From Hyphomicrobiales bacterium (GTDB lineage Bacteria > Pseudomonadota > Alphaproteobacteria > Rhizobiales > Beijerinckiaceae), in contig PXAW01000486.1 of assembly GCA_003567055.1 (NCBI GenBank), forward strand, positions 1 to 10,813: a stretch of 10,813 nucleotides of DNA, written 5' to 3'. The notes below the pieces were generated by a model. It was given only the letters and a program-made list of their open reading frames with translations, did not search any database and was not told the DNA's origin. Shown here piece after piece: positions 1 through 5,480 of this stretch (the first letter of the stretch is position 1; each line of letters begins with the position of its first letter). A program made the position numbers and the translations under genes.

Positions 1-1132
1 CCGCCTGCCCGGTGCCGCGCCGCACCGCGTCGATGCAATCGGTATCGAAGACGACCGGCGGGTTATTGGTGACCCGGCGGTGTTCGGCTGCGAGGCCGAT
101 TTCGCCTGCGATAGCGTCGATCTCTTGATGGAGCGCGGCCTCCATCGCCTCCAGCACGGCTGTTTCGGGATGGCGGAAATCGACTGTGAGAAAGACCTCG
201 CCGGGAATGACGTTGCGGGAATTGGGGCGCACCTCGACCATGCCGACCGTGCCCACCGCATGCGGCGCATGTGCATGGGCGATGGCATCGACGCGCTCGA
301 TGATGCGGGCAGCACCCAGAAGCGCGTTGTGGCGCAGCGGCATCGGCGTGGTGCCGGTATGGGATTCTCGGCCCGTGAGGGTGATGTCGTACCAGCGCAT
401 GCCCTGGACGCCGGTGACGATACCGATGCTCTTGCCCTCGGCTTCCAGGATCGGGCCCTGCTCGATATGCAGCTCGAACATGGCCGAGAACTGCGTTTGG
501 CCGACCGGCACGTCACCGCGATAGCCGATCCCTTCGAGCGCCTCGCGCAGGCTAACCCCGTCGCGATCGGTAATCGCCTCGGCCATGTCGGGCTCATAGA
601 GACCCGAATGCACGCCGGCGCCGAGCATGGAGGGCGCAAACCGTGCGCCTTCTTCGTTGGTCCAGTTGACGAGCATGAGCGGCGCGTTGGTCTCGTAGCC
701 GAGATCATGCAGCGTACGCAGCACTTCGAGGCCGGCGAGGACGCCGAGCACGCCGTCGAACTTGCCGCCGGTGGGCTGGGTGTCGAGATGGCTGCCCATG
801 GCGATCGGGGCGATGTCGTTGCGCTTGCCCGGTCGCACGGCGAACATGTTGCCCATCGTGTCGACGCTGACGCTGCAGCCGAGCTTCTCGCATTCGGCGC
901 GAAACCAGTCGCGGATCTGGCGGTCGAGATCGGTCAGGGTGACCCGGCAGATGCCGCCCTTCGGCGTTCCACCAATCTGCGCCGTCTCCATCAGCGTATC
1001 CCACAGGCGCTGTGGATCGATGGTGAGATTCTGCATGCTGACGGCCCCCGTGCTGATCGTATGCGGCGCAGGTTCGGGCGCGTTTGGCTTGCTCGCAAGG
1101 GGAAGCTTGGGAGAAGGGGCCTGCGTGTTCAT
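1..1132 (-). CDS. M20-family Zn hydrolase (N-carbamoyl-L-amino-acid hydrolase / allantoate amidohydrolase type), 3' end outside window
   Basis: About 377 residues are visible; the family is usually 410-420, so roughly the last 40 lie beyond the left edge. Members hydrolyse N-carbamoyl amino acids, ureidopropionate or allantoate, using two metal ions in the cytoplasm, as part of hydantoin, pyrimidine or purine nitrogen salvage. Visible motifs are GSHLDTQPTGGKFDG with metal ligands H115, D117 and D126, the NEEGARF block with E160-E161, and ELHIEQGPILE with H222. Substrate cannot be fixed from motifs. Residue numbers count from the ATG at 1132. An in-frame ATG at 1036 gives MQNLTIDPQRLWDTLME, which is where family members normally begin; the 32 extra residues upstream are proline-rich and neither start has a clear Shine-Dalgarno. 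The gene diverges from the small protein at 1266. The assignment to the amidase/carbamoylase branch of M20 is firm; the start and substrate are uncertain. Confidence 0.9.
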   Translation of the reverse strand, partial: MNTQAPSPKLPLASKPNAPEPAPHTISTGAVSMQNLTIDPQRLWDTLMETAQIGGTPKGGICRVTLTDLDRQIRDWFRAECEKLGCSVSVDTMGNMFAVRPGKRNDIAPIAMGSHLDTQPTGGKFDGVLGVLAGLEVLRTLHDLGYETNAPLMLVNWTNEEGARFAPSMLGAGVHSGLYEPDMAEAITDRDGVSLREALEGIGYRGDVPVGQTQFSAMFELHIEQGPILEAEGKSIGIVTGVQGMRWYDITLTGRESHTGTTPMPLRHNALLGAARIIERVDAIAHAHAPHAVGTVGMVEVRPNSRNVIPGEVFLTVDFRHPETAVLEAMEAALHQEIDAIAGEIGLAAEHRRVTNNPPVVFDTDCIDAVRRGTGQA

Positions 1133-1201
1133 GCACTATCGTCTGGCTTGTCGCGGCACGGCGGGAATTGGTTAAATGCTTCGGTAAGCGTGGGGCGCAA
1201 A

Positions 1202-1231
1202 TGAGATGGACACAATCTGTCTCAAATTGTA
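1202..1231 (-). promoter_or_regulatory. Candidate promoter/operator between divergent hydrolase and small-protein genes
   Basis: Seen in the sequence: an imperfect dyad TGAGA (1202-1206) and TCTCA (1220-1224) separated by 13 nt, plus ACAAT (1212-1216) and ATTGT (1226-1230). On the minus strand TACAAT (1231-1226) matches the sigma-70 -10 box at five of six bases, but no good -35 sits at the right distance. Inference: promoter and regulator site for the leftward hydrolase. Short dyads arise by chance, so this is tentative. Confidence 0.25.
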
Positions 1232-1265
1232 CTCAATCCTCGAAGCTGTTGGTGGAGTACGCGTG

Positions 1266-1529
1266 ATGGCGTTTTTCGTGCACTGGTGTCTGCTGAACCG
1301 CGAGGGGCGGATTCTCGAAAGCGGGTGTTTCGATGCCAGTTTCGCGCGTCGCGACGGCGCCGTCCGTTTCGTGCTCGACCGGCTGGAAGCCGCGCCGCAT
1401 TATGGGTTTTGCGCCGGTCAGGATTACTGGTGGCTGGCCGGGCAGCGTGATGGCGGGCTCGAAACCCGGCTCTGGATCGATGCAGATGCAACTATTTGTG
1501 TGCAGCATGCGGATGCCGGTATGGTCTGA
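1266..1529 (+). CDS. Small uncharacterised protein, 87 aa
   Basis: I do not recognise a named family. The product begins MAFFVHWCLLNREGR and is soluble, with no signal peptide or membrane segment, and is rich in aromatic residues (a WW pair in DYWWLAGQRD). Coding is supported by a good Shine-Dalgarno GGTGGAG at 1251-1257, eight bases before the ATG at 1266, and by GC-rich third positions. The reading frame also has an ATG at 1206, but that would add an unconserved-looking stretch and lacks a ribosome site, so 1266 is preferred. It is divergent from the M20 hydrolase and its stop is only five bases from the convergent DUF4864 stop, leaving no room for a terminator between them. Function unknown. 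Confidence 0.65.
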   Translation: MAFFVHWCLLNREGRILESGCFDASFARRDGAVRFVLDRLEAAPHYGFCAGQDYWWLAGQRDGGLETRLWIDADATICVQHADAGMV

Positions 1530-1534
1530 ACGGC

Positions 1535-1966
1535 CTATGCCGCCACCGCGTCCTCGCGCACGAGACGCACGCCGGCGATCTTCCAGCTGCCATCGGGTTG
1601 CTGTTCCATTGTATACAAAGCCAGCCAGGCCTGCCCGTTCGCATCGATCAGGGTGACTTCCTGCACCGGCCCCTGCGGCGTCTGGCGCAAGGCGCCGAAA
1701 TCCCGGCTGCGCTGGCGATAGACCGGCGGATATCCCTGACGCACCATTCCCATGAAACGCTCTTCGCCGGGGAACAGGCGCTGGATTCCCGGCGCTGCGA
1801 AGCTGTAGGCGCGGGTGGCGTCGTCAGCGAGGAAGGCGTCGAGCTGGCGCGTGATGACGTCCCGGATGGCCGCGCTCTCCCCAGCTTCCCGGGCGAGAGC
1901 CGCAGGGGTGGAAGCCAGTCCAAATAGCAGCACGAAGGCTGCGAGGATTTTCGAAAATTGCCGCAT
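1535..1966 (-). CDS. DUF4864 family secreted protein, 143 aa
   Basis: The first 25 residues form a classic Sec signal peptide: a short basic start, a hydrophobic core AAFVLLFGLAS, and an AxA cleavage site ALA|RE after residue 25. The mature part of about 118 residues matches the DUF4864 pattern: a helical IRDVITRQLDAFLADDATRAYSFAAPGIQ segment, then RFMGMVRQGYPPVYR, FGALRQTPQGPVQEV, a DANGQAWLALYTMEQQPDGSWKI strand pair and a short tail. The fold is probably NTF2-like (inference). No function is established. The start is fixed by GAGGAG seven bases upstream. It follows the SDR gene on the same strand after 58 bases, so the two may be cotranscribed. Confidence 0.88.
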   Translation of the reverse strand: MRQFSKILAAFVLLFGLASTPAALAREAGESAAIRDVITRQLDAFLADDATRAYSFAAPGIQRLFPGEERFMGMVRQGYPPVYRQRSRDFGALRQTPQGPVQEVTLIDANGQAWLALYTMEQQPDGSWKIAGVRLVREDAVAA

Positions 1967-2024
1967 CGTCTTCTCCTCTCGCAGGCGCCCCGAACGGCGC
2001 GGTCAAATGCGGCAATCGGCCCGG

Positions 2025-2744
2025 CTACCAGGGCAGGCGCTCACCGCGATAGTCGTAGAAACCGCCGCTTTCTTCACTGGTGAGGCCGTCGATCACGGCC
2101 AGCATCTCACCGACCGCGACATCGGGCTCCCGGACATCGAGCCCGCTCTTGGCGAAGGGTTTCGTCAGCGGGGAATGCACCGTGCCCGGATGCATGGCGA
2201 CGCAAAGCGCCTCGCGCCAGCGCCGGCCCAGTTCGATGGAAGCGCAGCGCACGATCTGGTTGAGCGCGGCTTTCGAGGCGCGGTAGGAATACCAGCCGCC
2301 GATGCGGTTATCGCCGATGGAGCCGACCCTGGCCGAGAGCGTGACGAAGGCCGCCTTGCCCTCGCGCGGCAGGAGCGGCAGCAGATGCTGCATCAGCAGG
2401 GCCGGGCCGATGGCGTTCACGGCGTAGGAATAGGCCATGTGACCGGCATCGAGATCGCGCCACGACTTTTCCGGCATGCGCTCATCATCATGCAGGAAGC
2501 CCGTCGCGTCGATGACGAGGCGGATGCGCTCGCCCTCGAGGCCGCCCGCGAAATCAGCAATAGTGGCGGGATCGAGCAGGTCTAACCCGGCATCGTTGCT
2601 GCGCGCGGCGGCGACGACCCGGCTGAAGCGTCCGGAGGCTTCGAGCGCGCGCACGAAGGCGGCGCCGATGCCGCCGGTCGCGCCGGCGACGACGGCGATG
2701 CCGTCATCGGGGAAGGAGGTGAGGGCGTCGTTTTTTTGTACCAT
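2025..2744 (-). CDS. SDR family NAD(P)-dependent oxidoreductase, 239 aa (C-factor-like)
   Basis: A Rossmann-fold short-chain dehydrogenase. Residues 21-27 are GATGGIG, the nucleotide-binding TGxxxGIG loop; N110, S137, Y154 and K158 form the usual catalytic tetrad (YRASK). Length and sequence style fit the CsgA/C-factor-like branch of classical SDRs, in which the substrate is usually unknown. The protein ends with a GGFYDYRGERLPW tail typical of that group. The ATG at 2744 is preceded immediately by an in-frame GTG at 2747; neither has a normal Shine-Dalgarno. The start codon forms the end of a perfect inverted repeat (2742-2767), which suggests control of transcription or translation initiation. 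It lies 92 bases downstream of the RcdA-type gene on the same strand and 58 bases upstream of the DUF4864 gene. Confidence 0.92.
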   Translation of the reverse strand: MVQKNDALTSFPDDGIAVVAGATGGIGAAFVRALEASGRFSRVVAAARSNDAGLDLLDPATIADFAGGLEGERIRLVIDATGFLHDDERMPEKSWRDLDAGHMAYSYAVNAIGPALLMQHLLPLLPREGKAAFVTLSARVGSIGDNRIGGWYSYRASKAALNQIVRCASIELGRRWREALCVAMHPGTVHSPLTKPFAKSGLDVREPDVAVGEMLAVIDGLTSEESGGFYDYRGERLPW

Positions 2745-2767
2745 CACCGCGAAATATCGCGGTGATG
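2742..2767. repeat. Perfect 11-bp inverted repeat spanning the SDR start codon
   Basis: CATCACCGCGA at 2742-2752 is repeated as its exact reverse complement at 2757-2767, with AATA between. The left arm includes the SDR start codon (CAT on this strand). In the SDR mRNA it would form an 11-bp stem with a four-base loop and the AUG as its last bases. It is not an intrinsic terminator: on the minus strand the bases after it are GTACAAAAAAACG, and on the plus strand CTTCAAGG. It is either an operator or an RNA hairpin that masks the start; the sequence does not decide. Confidence 0.7.
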
Positions 2768-2836
2768 CTTCAAGGCAAGATCTTCATTGCAAAGGGCGCT
2801 GCGATCCTGATTCCCCGCGGACCGCGCCGTCCGGCC

Positions 2837-3361
2837 TCAGTTTGCGCCGAAAGCCGAGCGGATCAGCCATTGCTGCGCGGCCACCGGGCTCTCGTTCTTC
2901 GGACGCGTGGGCTCATCGGTCGAGATCAGCTTGTCGAGATGGACGATGCGGGCGTGCAGGCGCGCGGAATGGCTGATCAGATCCTTCAGGCGCGGCGGCA
3001 GGGAGGAGGTGTCGAAGACGGGGCTCGCCGGTTCCGGCTTGGTGAGGCGCACGCGGGTCTGTTCCTGCAGGGCCCGCTCCGGGGAGATTTCACCCTCGGC
3101 GACGGCGCGCTGGACCAGGAGCCATGAAGCGATCTGCATCAGGCGGGTGGTGAGCCGCATGCTCTCACTGGCATAGGTCAGCGATGCCTGGCGCGACAGC
3201 AGCCGCGATTCCTCGCGCCCGTCACCGTCGAGATAGGCCGCCGTCTCCTCGCCGAGTCCCATACCTTCGCTGAACAGAGCGCGGAACGCCTCCGAACCGA
3301 CGAAGTTGCGGCCGAAATCGACCGGGTCGCCTTCTTCCCGAAAAGTGATGTCCGCGTTCAT
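2837..3361 (-). CDS. rcdA: DUF1465 / RcdA family protein (regulator of CtrA degradation), 174 aa
   Basis: The protein matches the DUF1465 family, whose studied member is Caulobacter RcdA, a helical adaptor that with CpdR and PopA delivers the cell-cycle regulator CtrA and other substrates to the ClpXP protease at the pole. The diagnostic core is at about residues 58-106: RQASLTYASESMRLTTRLMQ followed by IASWLLVQRAVAEGEIS and the EQTRVRL segment, then a second helical part SLPPRLKDLISHSARLHARIVHLDK. The C-terminus (from about 147) is low-complexity and probably disordered, as in RcdA. The ATG at 3361 has a perfect AGGAGG six bases upstream; a frame extension to 3427 lacks a ribosome site. A near-CtrA box lies about 117 bases upstream. 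Family is confident; the RcdA function in this organism is inferred. Confidence 0.85.
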   Translation of the reverse strand: MNADITFREEGDPVDFGRNFVGSEAFRALFSEGMGLGEETAAYLDGDGREESRLLSRQASLTYASESMRLTTRLMQIASWLLVQRAVAEGEISPERALQEQTRVRLTKPEPASPVFDTSSLPPRLKDLISHSARLHARIVHLDKLISTDEPTRPKNESPVAAQQWLIRSAFGAN

Positions 3362-3477
3362 GTCTCGCCTCCTGCATTGCGCATTGTCGTGTCCTGTCCC
3401 AAACGAAAACGCCGGGACGCGGTTCATGCGGAACGAGGCAAAACTAACGCCGAATGCTGGAGGGCGCGCTGTTTACA

Positions 3478-3492
3478 TTAGGTTAGGGTTAA
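3478..3492 (-). promoter_or_regulatory. Near-consensus CtrA box upstream of rcdA
   Basis: On the minus strand this reads TTAACCCTAACCTAA: TTAA, seven bases, then CTAA, one mismatch from the CtrA consensus TTAA-N7-TTAA, with the favoured TTAACC half. It ends 116 bases before the RcdA-family start codon and lies downstream of the terminator at 3507-3536, so it belongs to the rcdA promoter region. A clear -10 is not visible. Binding is inferred. Confidence 0.45.
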
Positions 3493-3506
3493 CGCTGTGG
3501 ATGAAT

Positions 3507-3536
3507 CAAAAAAAGAGCCGCCGGGAAGGCGGCTCT
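3507..3536 (-). terminator. Strong intrinsic terminator, leftward
   Basis: On the minus strand a 9-bp perfect stem, AGAGCCGCC / GGCGGCTCT with a five-base loop (3514-3536), is followed directly by a run of seven T (3514-3508). It stops leftward transcripts coming from the DUF1192 side before rcdA. It is 156 bases past the DUF1192 stop, with a CtrA-type box in between, so it may mainly end a separate small RNA. Confidence 0.9.
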
Positions 3537-3595
3537 GAAGTCTCAACAGGGAGGCGTCAAACAGAGTGGACAGGAGCCACTCGACATCCAGAAGT
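3507..3595 (-). ncRNA. Candidate CtrA-controlled small RNA with CUCC-rich loop
   Basis: No convincing ORF exists here. On the minus strand, downstream of the CtrA-type box and a -10-like GATATT, about 89 nt lead to the strong terminator. The predicted RNA contains stem GAGTGG/CCACTC (3582-3564) with loop CTCCTGT, a single-stranded linker with CGCCTCCCTG, and the terminator stem. A short CCAGA..TCTGG hairpin overlaps the probable 5' end. Exposed CUCC/CCUCCC stretches are complementary to Shine-Dalgarno sequences, as in several alphaproteobacterial trans-acting sRNAs. The alternative is that this is simply the 3' untranslated region of the DUF1192 mRNA. The transcription start is estimated, not known. 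Confidence 0.5.
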
Positions 3596-3599
3596 CTGG

Positions 3600-3640
3600 A
3601 ATATCTGATTCATAAACCGGAAAGCTTAAGGAGTGGTTAA
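3600..3640 (-). promoter_or_regulatory. Perfect CtrA box with promoter-like -10 (putative sRNA promoter)
   Basis: At 3626-3640 the sequence is TTAAGGAGTGGTTAA, an exact TTAA-N7-TTAA match; read leftward it is TTAACCACTCCTTAA, which also keeps the favoured TTAACCA half. The distal TTAAGC (3629-3624) can serve as the -35, and GATATT (3605-3600, four of six to TATAAT) follows after 18 bases. CtrA-activated promoters commonly carry the box over the -35. No gene starts on the plus side within 400 bases, so the leftward reading is favoured. Confidence 0.6.
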
Positions 3641-3691
3641 CGCCTCGTTTCCAATTGAGATTCATTGCGCGAAAATGACACATGGCCAAGC

Positions 3692-3898
3692 TTACGCCTT
3701 GAATACGGCATCCGCTGCTGATTTTGACGCCTGCTTTTCCGCGCGCATCTGCTCCAGCCGCGTGATCTCCTGCCGCAGGACCGCGATTCGCTCGTCGATC
3801 TCCTCGATCGACAATGTCGAAAGATCCTGGCCGACAACGTGATTGCGGGCCTGCGCCTGGGGGCGCACGGTCTCGTCCGCGAAAGGATCGAATGCCAT
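3692..3898 (-). CDS. DUF1192 family small coiled-coil protein, 68 aa
   Basis: The product matches DUF1192: an acidic N-terminus MAFDPFADE, the signature GQDLSTLSIEEIDERIAVLRQEITRLEQ at residues 23-50 that forms a short coiled coil, a basic KQASKSAADAVF stretch, and an end near 68 residues. Family members are typically 55-70 residues and of unknown function. The ATG at 3898 has AGAGGAG six bases upstream; a much longer open frame continues past it but only overlaps the divergent quinone oxidoreductase gene and is not real. It is divergent from the quinone oxidoreductase with about 148 bases between starts, and upstream of the RcdA-type gene on the same strand. From memory, this arrangement recurs in Rhizobiales; a database check would settle it. 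Confidence 0.88.
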   Translation of the reverse strand: MAFDPFADETVRPQAQARNHVVGQDLSTLSIEEIDERIAVLRQEITRLEQMRAEKQASKSAADAVFKA

Positions 3899-4046
3899 GG
3901 CCTTCTCCTCTGCTTGCCGTATTCTGCCCACAGGGTAAGCCACATGACCCGCGCTTGCCAATGCCGTCGGGGCATGCGACCCCCGATCAGCGACCTGAAA
4001 CCGGGCGAGCCGGCACGAAAAGCCGGTATCAGACGAGGAGAAAGCC

Positions 4047-5048
4047 ATGACACATCCCGCAACGATGCGTGCCGTCATCGCCGATGGCGGTGGTGGTCCC
4101 GAGGTCCTGAAGCTGGTCGAGCGCCCGGTTCCGCAGCCGGGAGCCGGCGAAATCCTGGTTCGCGTGCATGCCGGCGGCATCAACCGCCCCGACGTCTTCC
4201 AGCGGCTCGGCAATTATCCGCCCCCGCCCGGCGCCTCCGACATTCTCGGCCTCGAGATCGCCGGCGAAGTCGTGGCCTGCGGCGAGGGCGCGACGGATTT
4301 CGCCGTCGGTGACCGGGTGATGGCTCTGGTCGCTTCCGGCGGTTATGCGGAGTACGCCGTGGTGGCGCAGGACAATGCGATCCCCGTGCCGGAAGGCCTC
4401 TCCATGGTCGAGGCCGGGGCGATCCCGGAGACCTATTTCACGGTCTGGACCAACATGTTCGATCGCGGTGGCCTCCAGCCCGGCGAGACGGTGCTGATCC
4501 ATGGCGGCTCCTCGGGCATCGGCACGACCGCGATCCAGCTCGCCAAGGCCTTCGGCGCCACCGTGTTCGTCACCGCCGGCTCGCAGGAGAAATGCGAGGC
4601 CTGCCTCAAGCTCGGTGCCGATCGCGCGATCAATTACCGCGATGAGGATTTCGTCGCGGTGGTGAAGGAAGCGACAGATGGCAAGGGTGTGCCGCTGATC
4701 ATCGACATGGTGGGCGGCGACTATATCGGGCGCAATTACGACGCCGCCGCGATCGAGGGCCGCATCGTGCAGATCGCCTTCCTGAAGGGCGGCAAGGCCG
4801 AGGTCGATTTCCGCCGCCTGATGGTCAAGCGCCTGCACCATACCGGCTCGACCCTGCGTCCGCGCTCGGTGGCGCAGAAGGCGGAGATCGCCCATTCCCT
4901 GCGCGACAAGGTCGTGCCGCTGCTCGCCAAGGGCGCTTGCAAGCCGATCATCGATTCCACCTTCCCGCTGGAAGATGTCGCCAAGGCGCATGCGCGGATG
5001 GATTCGAGCGCCCATATCGGCAAGATCGTACTGACCATGGCGGATTGA
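4047..5048 (+). CDS. NAD(P)H:quinone oxidoreductase, PIG3/zinc-independent MDR family, 333 aa
   Basis: A cytoplasmic medium-chain reductase of the quinone oxidoreductase (PIG3-like) branch, expected to reduce quinones or similar carbonyls with NADPH. The N-terminal GroES-like domain contains NRPDVFQRLGNYPPPPGASDILGLEIAG, the group signature; it lacks the Zn ligands of alcohol dehydrogenases. The Rossmann domain begins at residues 153-159, GGSSGIG followed by TTAIQLAKAFGA, and NYRDEDF lies after the second strand. Length is normal for the family. The start at 4047 has GAGGAG with a six-base gap; it is first in a rightward series and is followed by a small Ada-like gene after 24 bases, suggesting cotranscription. 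Physiological substrate unknown. Confidence 0.95.
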   Translation: MTHPATMRAVIADGGGGPEVLKLVERPVPQPGAGEILVRVHAGGINRPDVFQRLGNYPPPPGASDILGLEIAGEVVACGEGATDFAVGDRVMALVASGGYAEYAVVAQDNAIPVPEGLSMVEAGAIPETYFTVWTNMFDRGGLQPGETVLIHGGSSGIGTTAIQLAKAFGATVFVTAGSQEKCEACLKLGADRAINYRDEDFVAVVKEATDGKGVPLIIDMVGGDYIGRNYDAAAIEGRIVQIAFLKGGKAEVDFRRLMVKRLHHTGSTLRPRSVAQKAEIAHSLRDKVVPLLAKGACKPIIDSTFPLEDVAKAHARMDSSAHIGKIVLTMAD

Positions 5049-5072
5049 CGAAGACGGCTGACGGGGGCGGGG

Positions 5073-5339
5073 ATGGAAGCGCGCTACACTCTGCGTGATC
5101 ATGCCGACCGCCCCGTCCCGTCAGCGGCGCCCGGGCGCTTCGGCGGTCATGCGAAGAGCCGCATCTACGGGCGCCTCGATTGCCGCGCGGCCAGGGCCGC
5201 GATCGCACGCGGCGGGCCGTATGCACGTCATCGCGTCTTCTTCGCCGACGAGCCGACCGCCGTGAGCGCCGGCTATCGCCCCTGCGCCGTGTGCATGCCG
5301 GAGGCCTATGCTGCGTGGAAGACGCGCCGTAACGCTTGA
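5073..5339 (+). CDS. Stand-alone Ada-like metal-binding-domain protein, 88 aa
   Basis: The sequence resembles the N-terminal metal-binding domain of the Ada methylphosphotriester repair protein: GRLDC (C37), then YARHRVFFADEPTAVSAGYRPCAVCM with C71 and C74. Ada uses four cysteines to bind zinc; here only three are visible, and an arginine stands near the place of the fourth (R41), so metal binding and methyl acceptance may differ. No DNA-binding or methyltransferase domain follows, so this is not a full Ada. Such short proteins are annotated simply as metal-binding proteins and their function is unknown. The ATG is preceded by GGGGGCGGGG, an unusual but purine-rich ribosome site. The gene lies 24 bases after the quinone oxidoreductase. 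Confidence 0.75.
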   Translation: MEARYTLRDHADRPVPSAAPGRFGGHAKSRIYGRLDCRAARAAIARGGPYARHRVFFADEPTAVSAGYRPCAVCMPEAYAAWKTRRNA

Positions 5340-5480
5340 TCCTGCACTTGCGGTACGCGCATGGCTGCAGGTTGTGCAGCGCAGCGCATCATGGCATCCC
5401 GGTATGCGGGTATGTGGCGGCGGCTTCCTTGGAGCCCGCTGCGGCACGCCTTCTGCGCAGCGCTCACCGGAACCCGCTCC

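Noticed and set aside
80..1204. 374-residue open frame on the plus strand
   Set aside because: Antisense to the M20 hydrolase, whose frame has clear metal-binding motifs.
1815..2585. 256-residue open frame on the plus strand
   Set aside because: Antisense to the SDR and DUF4864 genes, no domain.
2731..2767. T-run plus hairpin as a terminator
   Set aside because: The T run lies on the wrong side of the stem for both strands, and the stem overlaps a start codon.
3478..3492. Telomere-like TTAGGTTAGGGTTAA
   Set aside because: Single short occurrence in a bacterial context; better explained as a CtrA-type site.
3541..3620. Tiny ORFs of 13-18 codons on the minus strand
   Set aside because: No ribosome site and no length support; the region reads better as RNA.
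4029..5102. 357-residue open frame on the minus strand
   Set aside because: Antisense to the quinone oxidoreductase; His/Asp/Arg-rich shadow.
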